Below are positions 1 to 8,902 of a stretch of DNA of 64,000 nt, piece by piece. The stretch covers positions 310,001 through 374,000 of the forward strand of contig NZ_JADOBE010000003.1 of NCBI RefSeq assembly GCF_015637705.1, in the 5' to 3' direction. The stretch comes from Pseudomonas sp. N040 (lineage in GTDB: Bacteria; Pseudomonadota; Gammaproteobacteria; Pseudomonadales; Pseudomonadaceae). The stretch's first letter is position 1. Each line of letters opens with the position of its first letter. The translations under genes were made by a program, and so were the position numbers. The notes under the pieces are model-generated. The model saw nothing but the letters and a program-made list of their open reading frames with translations, searched no databases and had not been told where the DNA came from.

Positions 1-365
1 ATCAGCGTCACGGCGACGGCCAGTGGCTGTGACTTGCCGTAGCGGGCGGCGATGAAGTCGGCAATCGAGGTGATGTTTTCCTGCTTGCTGATCATCACCA
101 TCTTCTGCAGCACCCAGGGCGCGAACAGCATCAGCAGCACCGGGCCGAGATAGATCGGCACGAACGACCAGAGCTGGCCGGCGGCCTGGCCGACCGCGCC
201 GAAGAAGGTCCAGCTGGTGCAATAGACTGCCAGCGACAGGCTGAACACCCAGGCACGCACGCGTGGCGACAGGGCTGCCCGGCGCTCGCCATAGAACGCG
301 ATGGCAAACAGGATGGCCATGTAGGTGAGGGCAACGGTGGCGATCAGCCAGCTGGACAGCGACAT
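1..365 (-). CDS. Transporter-like sensor histidine kinase, N-terminus only
   Basis: The gene starts at the ATG ending at 365 and runs off the left edge, so about 121 residues are visible. They begin MSLSSWLIATVALTYMAIL and contain three hydrophobic segments, then CTSWTFFGAVGQAA and a QENITSIADFIAARYGK stretch. This is the pattern of the sodium:solute symporter module at the front of Pseudomonas CbrA/MxtR-type sensor kinases. The kinase part lies outside the window, so a plain symporter cannot be excluded from sequence alone. The gene is downstream of rdgC in the same direction. A hairpin at about 474-491 lies in the 182-bp gap between them. Confidence 0.75.
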   Translation of the reverse strand, partial: MSLSSWLIATVALTYMAILFAIAFYGERRAALSPRVRAWVFSLSLAVYCTSWTFFGAVGQAAGQLWSFVPIYLGPVLLMLFAPWVLQKMVMISKQENITSIADFIAARYGKSQPLAVAVTL

Positions 366-547
366 GCAGACTCCGGCAATCAAGGCATGCGCGCAGTTTA
401 GTGGGAAACCGTGCGCGCAAGCCAAAGGCCGCAGGATAAAGCGGCGGCCCGGGGATTGTCAGTGTTGCAGCAACGCCGCCGATTGGCGGCGGACCCAGAC
501 TAAAGTCGTAGTCAGCCGACGGCGCTGAAGGGGTGGGGCTGTAGGGC

Positions 548-1468
548 TCAGATGCCCTGCGGGATCTCTTCGCCGCCGAGGGCTTCGATCAGCTGCGGCA
601 GGAACTCGACGAAGGTCAGCATCATCAGGGTGAAGCTGGCGTCCAGCTGGCCCAGCGCATCATCGCCGCCATCCTGCGCGGCCTGATCCTGCAGCAGGTC
701 TTCGAAGCGCAGGCGCTTGAGCGCCAGCTTGTCATCGATGACCAGTGACAGTTTGTCTTCCCAGGCCAGGCTCAGTTTGGTCGTCAGCATGCCGGCGGCC
801 AGATGGTTCTGGATTTCAGCGCTGCCCAGATCCTGACGCTTGCAGCGGATGGTGCCGCCATCCTCGTGGGCGTCGCGCAGTTCGCACTCGTCGAGCAGGT
901 GCAGGCCGTTGCTGGCCTGCTGGTTCTTCATCCAGTCGGTGAAGGTGGCGGTCGGTGCGACCTTCACGTTCAGCGGCCGCACCGGCAGCGAACCCAGGGC
1001 TTCGCGCAGGGTGGAGAGCAGGTCTTCGGCACGCTTGGGGCTGGAGGCGTCGACCAGGATCAGGCCCTGCTTGGGCGCGAGCGCGGCAAAGGTAATCCCC
1101 TTGCGGATAAAGGCACGCGGCAGGAAGGCCTGGACGATATCGTCCTTGAGTTGCTCGCGTTCCTTTTTGTAGACCTTGCGCATTTCCGCCGCTTCGATTT
1201 CGTCGACTTTCTCCTTCAGCGCATCACGCACCACGCTGCCGGGCAGGATGCGTTCTTCCTTGCGCGCGGCGATCAGCAGGAAATCCTGGCTGGCGTGTAC
1301 CAGCGGGGCGTCAGCGCCCTTGCCGAACGGCGCGACAAAGCCATAGGTGGCCATTTCCTGATGGGTGCAAGGCTTGGCCGGTTTGCTGGCCAGCGCGCTT
1401 TCGAGTGCTTCGGCGCTCAGGTCAATATCCTGGGTAAGGCGATAAACAAGCAGATTGCGGAACCACAT
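548..1468 (-). CDS. rdgC: Recombination-associated protein RdgC
   Basis: 306 aa, the usual RdgC length. RdgC is a ring-shaped DNA-binding protein that modulates RecA-dependent recombination and is associated with the nucleoid. The protein starts [13 protein letters not shown], the conserved RdgC N-terminus. An upstream in-frame ATG at 1537 would add 23 residues, but GGAGAG seven bases before the ATG at 1468 decides the shorter start. The family-typical [10 protein letters not shown] segment near the N-terminus and the acidic, hydrophobic C-terminal tail are present. It is transcribed divergently from the tRNA pair and toward the sensor kinase gene. Confidence 0.93.
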   Translation of the reverse strand: MWFRNLLVYRLTQDIDLSAEALESALASKPAKPCTHQEMATYGFVAPFGKGADAPLVHASQDFLLIAARKEERILPGSVVRDALKEKVDEIEAAEMRKVYKKEREQLKDDIVQAFLPRAFIRKGITFAALAPKQGLILVDASSPKRAEDLLSTLREALGSLPVRPLNVKVAPTATFTDWMKNQQASNGLHLLDECELRDAHEDGGTIRCKRQDLGSAEIQNHLAAGMLTTKLSLAWEDKLSLVIDDKLALKRLRFEDLLQDQAAQDGGDDALGQLDASFTLMMLTFVEFLPQLIEALGGEEIPQGI

Positions 1469-1587
1469 GGGGTAACTCTCCAGACACGGGCCAGACACGA
1501 GGGCGGGCATTATTGTCGTCTTCCCGTCCAAGGCCAAGCCCGAGCTAAGCCTTTGGATAGTCGAGGAATAATATTTTCACTTGGGGG

Positions 1588-1616
1588 TTGTCAGGCCGGG
1601 GATCGCTCCGTAGAAT
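1588..1616 (+). promoter_or_regulatory. Sigma70-type promoter of the tRNA-Val/tRNA-Asp operon
   Basis: TTGTCA at 1588-1593 and TAGAAT at 1611-1616 are separated by exactly 17 bases. They place transcription start about 14 bases before the first tRNA. A GC-rich stretch after the -10 box resembles the discriminator of stringently controlled stable-RNA promoters (inference). Confidence 0.7.
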
Positions 1617-1636
1617 GCGCCCCACTTCGAGAGCAA

Positions 1637-1712
1637 GGGTGATTAGCTCAGCCGGGAGAGCATCTGCCTTACAAGCAGAGGGTCGGCGGTTCGATCCCGT
1701 CATCACCCACCA
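1637..1712 (+). tRNA. tRNA-Val (anticodon TAC)
   Basis: 76 nt with CCA encoded. The acceptor arm GGGTGAT pairs with ATCACCC, the anticodon loop is CTTACAA with anticodon TAC, and the T arm contains GGTTCGATCC. It is co-transcribed with tRNA-Asp 14 bases downstream. Confidence 0.96.
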
Positions 1713-1726
1713 TCTTGAGGTTACGC

Positions 1727-1803
1727 GCAGCGGTAGTTCAGTCGGTTAGAATACCGGCCTGTCACGCCGGGGGTCGCGGGTTCGAGTCCCGTCCGCTGCG
1801 CCA
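1727..1803 (+). tRNA. tRNA-Asp (anticodon GTC)
   Basis: 77 nt with CCA encoded. The acceptor arm GCAGCGG pairs with CCGCTGC, the anticodon loop carries GTC, and the T arm contains GGTTCGAGTCC. A strong terminator follows directly. The accessory peroxidase/P450 operon begins 160 bases beyond its 3' end. Confidence 0.96.
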
Positions 1804-1812
1804 TTTATTCCG

Positions 1813-1846
1813 AAAACGGGCACTTCTTGCGAAGTGCCCGTTTTTA
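1813..1846 (+). terminator. Rho-independent terminator of the tRNA operon
   Basis: A 14-bp perfect stem (AAAACGGGCACTTC with GAAGTGCCCGTTTT), a 4-base loop and a T-rich tail. It probably also works from the other strand because of the A-rich left arm. Confidence 0.88.
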
Positions 1847-1966
1847 TTTACGCGCTAGAAAATGCCAGGGCGGGCTTGCCCCGGCAGGCCCGGCACGGCT
1901 GACAACGCTCTGCCGGCAGCGACTGGCCAAGGCTCACGCGCGTCCGCGGAGCCATCGATAGCCAGG

Positions 1967-3193
1967 TCAGCCGATGGCCACCGGCAGATTCACCACGCTG
2001 CGCAGGTAGGGGTCGGTCTGCCACTGTGGCAGTCCCGCCAGGCGCAACGCCGGCAAGCGCTGCAGCAAGGCGCGGAATGCCACTGGTGCCACCCTGCGCA
2101 CCAGTGGCGCACCCAGGCAGTGGTGGATGCCATCACCGAAACCCAGATGGGCCGCTGCATTCGTGCGGCGGATGTCCAGCGTATCGGCATCGCCGAACAC
2201 CTGCGGGTCGCGGTTGGCCGAGCCCAGCACGGCAGTGACCTGGTCGCCGGCCTGCAACTGCACGCCGGCGATTTCGGTCGCTTGCGCGCAGTAACGGTCA
2301 GCCAGTTGCGCCGGCGCGTCATAGCGCAACAACTCCTCGATCGCGTTGTCCATCAGCTCCGGGTGGTCGCGCAGCAATGCCAGCTGGGCTGGATTCTGCA
2401 GCAGGTTGAGGGTGCCGGTGGCCAGCAGGAATACCGAGGACAGGTAACCCGCTACCGCCAGGTTGACCAGCGTCATCTGCACTTCGTCGCGCAACATGCC
2501 CTGTGGTTCGGCCTGGTTGACCATCAGGTCGACCATGCCACCCTTGTTGGCCTGGACCGGGCAGCCCCGGGTGAGCGCCTGGAAATAGCCACCCAGCGCC
2601 ATGGCGCAGGTACCGCCGAGCATCTGCGCGGCGACCGGTGCCGTGTAGTCATGCCCGGCGACCACCCCTTCGACCCATTTCTGCACGCCTTGCCAGTCTC
2701 TTTCGGGAATACCCAGGACGTTCTGCAACACAGCGGCCGGCAACGGGTTGGCGTAGGCCGAGACCAGTTCGATGCGCTGGCGGCTCTGGGCGCTGTCGAG
2801 CAACGAGCTGGCAATGCCTTGCGCTACCCCATCGATCTTGTCGATCGCCACGGCAAACAGTTCGTCGAGGATCGGGCGCAGCTGGTTATGCCGCGGCGGG
2901 TTCATCGAGAAGATGCCGACCGGCATGTTCTGCAGCACGTCGAAGGGGGGCGGCGGCGCTGGCGGGGAGGGCGGACTCTTGAGGAACAGCTGGCTGTCCT
3001 CCAGCACGCGTTTTACATCGGCGTAGCGAAAGACCCAGGTGCTGTCATACAGCGTGAGGTCGCGCCCCTGAACCGGCACGCTGGCGTGTACCCGGTGCAC
3101 CGGCGCCTGCTGGCGGAACAGCGCGTAGGTCGGGTAAGGGTTGGCGAGGTAGCTCGGGTCGTGCGGGTTGAACCTGTTCGGATCGAAAGCCAT
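1967..3193 (-). CDS. Cytochrome P450 with atypical I-helix
   Basis: 408 aa, soluble bacterial P450 length. The haem-ligand motif HLGFGDGIHHCLG has Cys359, and the K-helix ExxR is E287-LL-R290. The I-helix reads AGYLSS at 248-253 where most P450s have AG-x-D/E-T; the acid is Leu251 and the alcohol is Ser252. A proline-rich stretch (SPPSPPAPPPP) lies at about 73-83. It is the last gene of the operon, starting 6 bases after the hydrolase stop. I chose ATG 3193; a GTG at 3202 overlapping the upstream stop is an alternative. The substrate is unknown. No ferredoxin or reductase gene is adjacent, so electrons must come from elsewhere or from peroxide (inference). Confidence 0.88.
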   Translation of the reverse strand: MAFDPNRFNPHDPSYLANPYPTYALFRQQAPVHRVHASVPVQGRDLTLYDSTWVFRYADVKRVLEDSQLFLKSPPSPPAPPPPFDVLQNMPVGIFSMNPPRHNQLRPILDELFAVAIDKIDGVAQGIASSLLDSAQSRQRIELVSAYANPLPAAVLQNVLGIPERDWQGVQKWVEGVVAGHDYTAPVAAQMLGGTCAMALGGYFQALTRGCPVQANKGGMVDLMVNQAEPQGMLRDEVQMTLVNLAVAGYLSSVFLLATGTLNLLQNPAQLALLRDHPELMDNAIEELLRYDAPAQLADRYCAQATEIAGVQLQAGDQVTAVLGSANRDPQVFGDADTLDIRRTNAAAHLGFGDGIHHCLGAPLVRRVAPVAFRALLQRLPALRLAGLPQWQTDPYLRSVVNLPVAIG

Positions 3194-3198
3194 GAGTA

Positions 3199-4920
3199 TC
3201 ACCGGGTAAGTTGATCGAGCAGCCAGTCTTTGATCCTGGGCGTGAACTGCAGGTGCAACTGGTTGGTTTCGCAGCAGATGTAGTCATCGAAAGGGGATCG
3301 GCCGCTAGCGGGTGGCGGCACCGCTTCGAACGGACTGCCCGGCAGGTCGAGGGCGCTCACGGTAGGGACTGCACAGGTTTGTGCGATCGGCGTGGTGACA
3401 GTGCCGTAGCCGATCGCCTGGGCAATCATCGCCGAGTAGTAGTTGTAGAGGTTCTGTCCGCCCGGCGCGCCTTCCCAGGACCACTCGCTGGTGCAGCTGA
3501 GGGTATTCGCCACGCTGCCGTCAGCCAGCAGTGAGCAGCCTTCGGCGATCACCCCCGGGTTGTCATCCCCTTCGGTCAGCGTCCAGAGCCGCGCGTGGGC
3601 CAGCGGACTGCCGGCCCAGTCCAGTGCCGGCGCATGCGCGCCCTGCGTGCGCTGCCCATCGCCTGTGCCGCAGGCAATGGCTAGCCGGCGCGGTTGCTGC
3701 GGATAGTTGCCGAGCGCCGCCAGTGCGCGGGTGAATTGCTCCCTTAGCGGGCTCACCTGCACCCTGTGGCCGTTGAACCAGGCCATGACGAATTGCTGGT
3801 TGGCGGGCGAGTCGAGCAGTGCCGAGAAGCTTTTGGCCAGCGGCGCGGCGCTGGCAAAGTAATGGGCGAACCACTGGTTGCACAGGTTGGTGTAAGCGCC
3901 GCGGTGTGGCGTGTCGAGGGTGAGGAAGATCCGCGTGTTATGCGCTTGCCCGCGAGCCTCCATCTCCGTCAGGGCATAGCGGGCCACCAGGCCGCCCATG
4001 CTCACGCCGCCAACCACCAGGGGCGCCGGGGTCTGTTGCATGGCCTGGCGAATGCAGGCCTGCATCACTTGGGCATTGTTCTGCAGCAGGTCGGTGCCGT
4101 TGGCGAAGCCGAGCAGGATGATGTCGTAACCGGCGTTGCGCAGCGCCTCCAGGGTGCCGTGCTGGTTGAGCATTTCGTACAGGTAGTCGCAGGGATAGCC
4201 ACCAGGAAAGCCTTCCGCGATGATCATCGGTCGCGTCAGCACGGTTTGCCCGGTGGCACGGTAGACGTAGGCGCTGCCCAGGCAACCGTTGGCAGCCTGC
4301 AGTTGCCAGGTGTCATCGGCTACCGGTGCTGCCGGCTGGCTGCCGAGCAGCAGGTCAAAGCTCGAGCGGGCGCCGCCGCAGCGCAGCGTCGCGTGCACCG
4401 TATCCGTGTTGCCATAAGTGACGCTCAGCTGCTCGCCCAAGCGCACAGAGCGAAAGCCATGGCCGTCACCCGGATCGAAATCGAAGCTGTCCGGCAGGGG
4501 CGCGCCGGGATTGCTGAAGTAGAACCGCGCATCGAAACTGAAGGTCACCGTGCGGCTGCGATAGGTGGGCGTGGCCGTGCCCCATTGCCCGTGCAGCAGG
4601 CCGCAGGCAATGAAGGCACGCTGTTCCGGGGCGGCCGGATCCAGCGTGGCGACGCGGAAATCCGCGATGGCTACCGGCAGCGGGCCATCGGGGCGCAGCG
4701 GAACGGTCATGGCCTTGACGGCATCCAGCGCAACAAAGCGGTCGGGAACCAGTGCGGCTTGCTGCAGGCGTGCATACCAGGCTTCCCAGTCCGCCTGGGC
4801 GAGCCGCGGCGCGCTCGGCGTGCCATCGGGGAAGTCCGTGCGTCCCCACCAGGCCAGCATCCCGCAGGGTACGCCGCGTGACAGGGCCGCCGCGTGCTGG
4901 GCAAGCAGTGGCGCCTGCAT
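3199..4920 (-). CDS. Alpha/beta hydrolase (lipase/esterase-like), long N-terminal domain
   Basis: 573 aa. The nucleophile elbow is GGVSMGG with Ser307, followed by LTLDTPHRGAY, the Asp-Thr-Pro-His pattern of PGAP1/DUF676-type lipases. A late His in NQLHLQFTP near residue 557 could complete the triad. Residues 1-200 hold a separate N-terminal region, including a beta-rich stretch (TVTFSFDARFYFSNPG) that I cannot assign. There is no signal peptide. The ATG overlaps the peroxidase stop in a TGATG junction, implying translational coupling. Function in the operon is unknown; ester or lactone cleavage of a product oxidised by the neighbours is one possibility. Confidence 0.8.
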   Translation of the reverse strand: MQAPLLAQHAAALSRGVPCGMLAWWGRTDFPDGTPSAPRLAQADWEAWYARLQQAALVPDRFVALDAVKAMTVPLRPDGPLPVAIADFRVATLDPAAPEQRAFIACGLLHGQWGTATPTYRSRTVTFSFDARFYFSNPGAPLPDSFDFDPGDGHGFRSVRLGEQLSVTYGNTDTVHATLRCGGARSSFDLLLGSQPAAPVADDTWQLQAANGCLGSAYVYRATGQTVLTRPMIIAEGFPGGYPCDYLYEMLNQHGTLEALRNAGYDIILLGFANGTDLLQNNAQVMQACIRQAMQQTPAPLVVGGVSMGGLVARYALTEMEARGQAHNTRIFLTLDTPHRGAYTNLCNQWFAHYFASAAPLAKSFSALLDSPANQQFVMAWFNGHRVQVSPLREQFTRALAALGNYPQQPRRLAIACGTGDGQRTQGAHAPALDWAGSPLAHARLWTLTEGDDNPGVIAEGCSLLADGSVANTLSCTSEWSWEGAPGGQNLYNYYSAMIAQAIGYGTVTTPIAQTCAVPTVSALDLPGSPFEAVPPPASGRSPFDDYICCETNQLHLQFTPRIKDWLLDQLTR

Positions 4921-6818
4921 CAGCGTGACCCCAGATAGCGCAGGCCGCCGATGCCGGGGATCAGCAGGTAGAGGCTGCCACGGGTGGTGACCAGGCGCGG
5001 TACCGTCAGCTCGATCGGGTCGCGGTTGTCGCCGGTGCGAATCACGAACTGGCCCCCTTCGGCCGGTTGCGCACCGAGGATGGGGTCGCGGCTGTTCTGT
5101 AGGCCGCGGGTCTGGATGTCCTGGTTGACCCAGGTGCGCATCAGGAACTCGTACTGCATGGCCAGGTCAGCGCAGATGAACAGGCCGAGCAAGCCGCGCT
5201 CAATGCCGTCATCCGCTTGGCCGGGGTCGAATGCCGGCCCGTAGGGCATGCCGCGGCGAATGATCCGGCGACTGTAGGGCTTGCCCGTGACCAGCGCGCC
5301 GCGCGGGTTGAGCCGGCGGATATGCGCGCCGACCGGGCAGCGCAGGCCGTCGGCGTCATCGTAATAGGTGGGGTGCTCGGCGGTTGGCGCGTAATCGAAA
5401 TTGTTCAGGCGTTGCCTGGACATGTGCCCGTCGGGTGCTTCGGGCGCGAGGGTCAGCGGCGAGCCGTCGCGCCAGCGTCCCATCAACTTGGCCGCCACCA
5501 GTTCCGGATACAGATTGTGCCGCTGCCCGGCCTGGTTAATCAGGTCGTCGAAGGCGCGTACGTCCTGCTTGAGCATGCGCAATGCGGCATAGCTGGCGTT
5601 ATCGCAGAGCGCGGCCGGCAGGTCGCCGATGAAGTTGCCGGAATACTGGTTGACGTAGTCTTTGCCGAGCAGAAACTCCCCGGCGCTGGCAGCCGGCTGC
5701 ATGTCGGCTGCCTCGCGCCCCGGTGCGCCGGCGATGCGCGGTTGCGCGATGCTGTCGCGATAGCCGAAATGCACCTGGTCGTGCGGCAATGCACTGGCGT
5801 CGAAACAGGACAGCTCCCTGAGGCCATGCGCCGTGAACAGTTGGCGCAGGCGGCAGGTCTGCTGTTCGAACGCGGCATGCTGGTGCGCATCGGCATACAG
5901 CGACAGCAGCACATGCACCGGCGCCTCGGGGTGGCCGATGACCCAGTTGGCGGGCGCGCTGGCCCCGGTGTCGCCGAGCGGCGTCGCCCGCGACTCGGCA
6001 GCCGGACCTTCGCGGAAGGCAGCGGGAAAGCACTGGAGCGTGTCGGCAGGCAGGCCGAACGCCTGCAGGCCGTCCCAAGTCAGGCCGATGTTGAGGAAGT
6101 AGGCGGGGCGCTCCTGCCAGTGCGCCGCCGTGCTGATTTGCGGGCTGAGGCGCTCGTCGCCGCACACCAGGCCGTTGATGAAGTCGCGCGCCCCGGCGTT
6201 GTCGCTTATCGCCAGGGCAAAGTGGCGGGCGTGGCTGACGCGGTAGCCGCGCAGGATATTGCCTTGAATATCGGCGAGATCGAGGTTGGCCGGGGCGGGT
6301 TCCGCGACGGCCGGCGGCAGCGTCCGGCGCGGGCCCTGAATCTCGATCACGGTTTTTTCCGGGTAGGCCGACCAGGCCTTGACCTGTGCCAGATTGTTGC
6401 GGGTGACGAAGTCACAGAAGTCGCGCGGGTACTGTTGTACGGGCAGGCGCGGAGCACCCTCGACGAACTCGAGGATGGCGTTGAACTCGTCGCCCAGCAC
6501 CGCGACGAAATCCATCAGGTAGGCATCCAGGTCGCCGTCATATTCGGTGATGACCAGCAGCGTGGAGCCATCCCGGGTCGGCAGAAAGCGCGCAAAGTGA
6601 ACATAGTGCAGGCCACTCAGCGCCGCTTGTACCCTGGGTTTGACCTGCTCGAGAATGTCCAGCAGCGCCGGCATCTGCGCCGGGTTCTTCATGGTCAGAA
6701 ACAGGTTGAGGGCATTCTGCACCTGCTCTTCAAGCGCCTGGTCGCCGCGATCATAGGGCTCGCGGCAGGCCTCTGCGCTGGCTGCTGCCGGATGGGTACA
6801 CACTCGTGATTCATGCAT
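4920..6818 (-). CDS. DyP-type haem peroxidase with N-terminal extension
   Basis: 632 aa. The peroxidase domain spans about 175-630. It has the distal motif HFGYRDSIAQP (catalytic Asp355; the usual GxxDG has Ser instead of the last Gly), the proximal His499 in CPVGAHIRRLNPR and the distal Arg region RRIIRRGMPYG. Residues 30-165 form an extra domain (VHFARFLPTRDGSTLLVITEY) resembling a ferredoxin-like ABM fold. There is no signal peptide, Tat motif or encapsulin-targeting tail that I recognise. The start has AAGGAAGGG seven bases upstream. It is the first gene of the operon with the hydrolase and P450. DyP peroxidases oxidise dyes, phenolics and lignin-like compounds; the real substrate here is unknown. 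Confidence 0.9.
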   Translation of the reverse strand: MHESRVCTHPAAASAEACREPYDRGDQALEEQVQNALNLFLTMKNPAQMPALLDILEQVKPRVQAALSGLHYVHFARFLPTRDGSTLLVITEYDGDLDAYLMDFVAVLGDEFNAILEFVEGAPRLPVQQYPRDFCDFVTRNNLAQVKAWSAYPEKTVIEIQGPRRTLPPAVAEPAPANLDLADIQGNILRGYRVSHARHFALAISDNAGARDFINGLVCGDERLSPQISTAAHWQERPAYFLNIGLTWDGLQAFGLPADTLQCFPAAFREGPAAESRATPLGDTGASAPANWVIGHPEAPVHVLLSLYADAHQHAAFEQQTCRLRQLFTAHGLRELSCFDASALPHDQVHFGYRDSIAQPRIAGAPGREAADMQPAASAGEFLLGKDYVNQYSGNFIGDLPAALCDNASYAALRMLKQDVRAFDDLINQAGQRHNLYPELVAAKLMGRWRDGSPLTLAPEAPDGHMSRQRLNNFDYAPTAEHPTYYDDADGLRCPVGAHIRRLNPRGALVTGKPYSRRIIRRGMPYGPAFDPGQADDGIERGLLGLFICADLAMQYEFLMRTWVNQDIQTRGLQNSRDPILGAQPAEGGQFVIRTGDNRDPIELTVPRLVTTRGSLYLLIPGIGGLRYLGSR

Positions 6819-7012
6819 GATTTCCCTTCCTTAGGGACTGTTGAGGTTTGCCCGCGCACAGCGTTGCTGTCTGCTCCGGGGGACGGGCGTCCGCTTGGCT
6901 CAAGCCGTTGTTACTCAGCGTTGATGGGTGATGACCCGCTAACCGGGAAGAGCAGGGGAAATGGCCGGATCCGGCTTTCCCGCAGCAGGGCAGTGTTAAG
7001 TCCGGCAGGCTC

Positions 7013-8902
7013 CTAGAGGTGCTTGTGCAGGCTGAAATGGCCATGCGGGATCGGATCGGCAACCACCACCCGATTGCGTCCGCCGGCCTTGGCGCCATAC
7101 AAGGCAGTGTCGGCGGCCTGTATCAGCGTGTCCGGGGATTCGCCCGGCTGGGGAGTGCTGACCGCCACACCGATGCTTGCGGTTATGTAGCCGACCTCGG
7201 AACCGGCATGCGGAATCCTGCAGGCGCGCAGCGCGGCGCAGATTTTCAGCGCCAGTTGCAGCGCCTCGTGGTTGTTTGCTCCAGGGACGATGACTGCAAA
7301 CTCCTCACCACCATAGCGAGCGATAAGCTCTGCCGGGCGCGATACATTATTCGCCAGCAGCCGGGCCACCTGCTTGAGGCACTCGTCACCCTGCGGGTGA
7401 CCGTAGAGGTCATTGAATTTCTTGAAATGATCCACGTCGAGCATGGCCAGTGCCAGGGGGGCGCCGGCGCGCTCGGCGCGCTTCCATTCTGCGCTGAGTA
7501 CGCTATCGAATTGCCGGCGGTTGGCAATGCCGGTCAAGCCGTCGGTCAGACTCAGATCCTGCAGTTTGCGCATGGCTTCGTTGAGTTCTTCGGTGCGCTG
7601 GGCCACCCGTGCTTCCAGTTGGCGTTCGGAGGCTCTGACGCTATCCAGCAGCGTTTGCTTGGTCTGCAGTGCTTCTTCCTGAGCCTGGTACTTTTCTCGG
7701 CGAATCATGTTGAATCGGTCAGCCAGGGCGAATGCCAGCAGCAGCATTTCCAGCCCGGAACCGATTTGCCCCGCATTGGCGGTTAGCTGGGTATGCGGCA
7801 GTACGCCCATGGAGGTCAGGGTGTAGGTGATCACGCCGAGCAGGTAGAAGGTAAAGGCGATGACAAAGAAATAGGCGCGCCGCTCGTGATGCAATACGCA
7901 GTGGAAGGCGACCGCAAAAATGTACACATACACGGCCAATACAAATAACTGGCCGAGGATGAATGCGCCCGGAATCGAGGCCAGGTCGCCAAGCAGCAGC
8001 AGTAGCATGGTGCCGACGACGAGCAGCAGGACCCGGTCGAGGGTCGGCACAATCGCCGGGGTGTTCAGCATGTGCCGGGTAAACAGGGCAAAGATGGTGG
8101 CCTGGAATACCGCGGTAATCGACATGGCCTTTTCCGCCCAGATCCCGGCCGCAGGCCAGAGGAACTCGGGCGCCAGACCGAAGAAGGAGGCGAAAGCGGC
8201 CACCGTGGTCGCCACGAAGATGACATACAGCAGATAGATTTTTTCCCGCAGCGCAATAAACAGCAGCAGGTTGAACAAGCCCATGGCAGTAGCAATGCCG
8301 TAATACCAGGCCTGAATGATGTAGTCCTTGCGCTCATGGGCCTGAAAGGCTTCCGGTGACCAGACTTGCGCGGGAACCAGCAGATCCGTGTTGGATTGCA
8401 ATCTGAAATAGTAGGTCTGTTCCGAGAGGGGCGGCAGGCTCACTGGAAAGACAAAATTGCGGTTGGCGTAAGGGCGCGTGGTGAAAGGGTAGGCTGCGCC
8501 AGTCTGCAGCGACTGATAGCTTCCGTCCGGCAACGGTTGGTGCAGCTGGATATCAGAAATGCGCGGAAAATCGATCTCGATAATGCGCTGCAGCGGCTGC
8601 GGCGTAGGGTTCTGCAGGCGGAAGCGAAACCAGTGCGGCGTCGTTGTCGTACCGTAGGCGAGGGGCTGGTCGGACCCATGCTCGGCAACGAACTGGGCGG
8701 CAATCGCTGGTGTCTGTACCTCGGCGAGTGTCAGCTTGTGTTCGGGATCTTCAAGTACGGCAAAGTATTCGGTGAGCGGAACCGCATCACTGCCGATCTG
8801 GCTGGCGTCGAGGGCCTTGTCTGCGGCAACGGCATCCACGAGCAGGCCCAAGCCACAGAAAACAAGGGGAATCAGACGGCAATAAGGGTGTTTGTTTATC
8901 AT
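7013..8902 (-). CDS. Membrane diguanylate cyclase with 7TMR-DISM sensor
   Basis: 629 aa. It has a signal sequence, a periplasmic 7TMR-DISM extracellular domain (about 35-180) and seven transmembrane segments (about 190-390). A coiled coil (EKYQAQEEALQTKQ..) leads to a C-terminal GGDEF domain with an intact RYGGEEF active site, so c-di-GMP synthesis is expected. The position of the inhibitory I-site reads RPAE rather than RxxD, so product inhibition may be weakened. It stands alone, divergent from the FKBP gene. Confidence 0.9.
   Translation of the reverse strand: MINKHPYCRLIPLVFCGLGLLVDAVAADKALDASQIGSDAVPLTEYFAVLEDPEHKLTLAEVQTPAIAAQFVAEHGSDQPLAYGTTTTPHWFRFRLQNPTPQPLQRIIEIDFPRISDIQLHQPLPDGSYQSLQTGAAYPFTTRPYANRNFVFPVSLPPLSEQTYYFRLQSNTDLLVPAQVWSPEAFQAHERKDYIIQAWYYGIATAMGLFNLLLFIALREKIYLLYVIFVATTVAAFASFFGLAPEFLWPAAGIWAEKAMSITAVFQATIFALFTRHMLNTPAIVPTLDRVLLLVVGTMLLLLLGDLASIPGAFILGQLFVLAVYVYIFAVAFHCVLHHERRAYFFVIAFTFYLLGVITYTLTSMGVLPHTQLTANAGQIGSGLEMLLLAFALADRFNMIRREKYQAQEEALQTKQTLLDSVRASERQLEARVAQRTEELNEAMRKLQDLSLTDGLTGIANRRQFDSVLSAEWKRAERAGAPLALAMLDVDHFKKFNDLYGHPQGDECLKQVARLLANNVSRPAELIARYGGEEFAVIVPGANNHEALQLALKICAALRACRIPHAGSEVGYITASIGVAVSTPQPGESPDTLIQAADTALYGAKAGGRNRVVVADPIPHGHFSLHKHL

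Noticed and set aside
1862..3214. 450-codon plus-strand frame opposite the P450 gene
   Set aside because: No motif; an antisense shadow of a P450 with intact haem-binding motifs.
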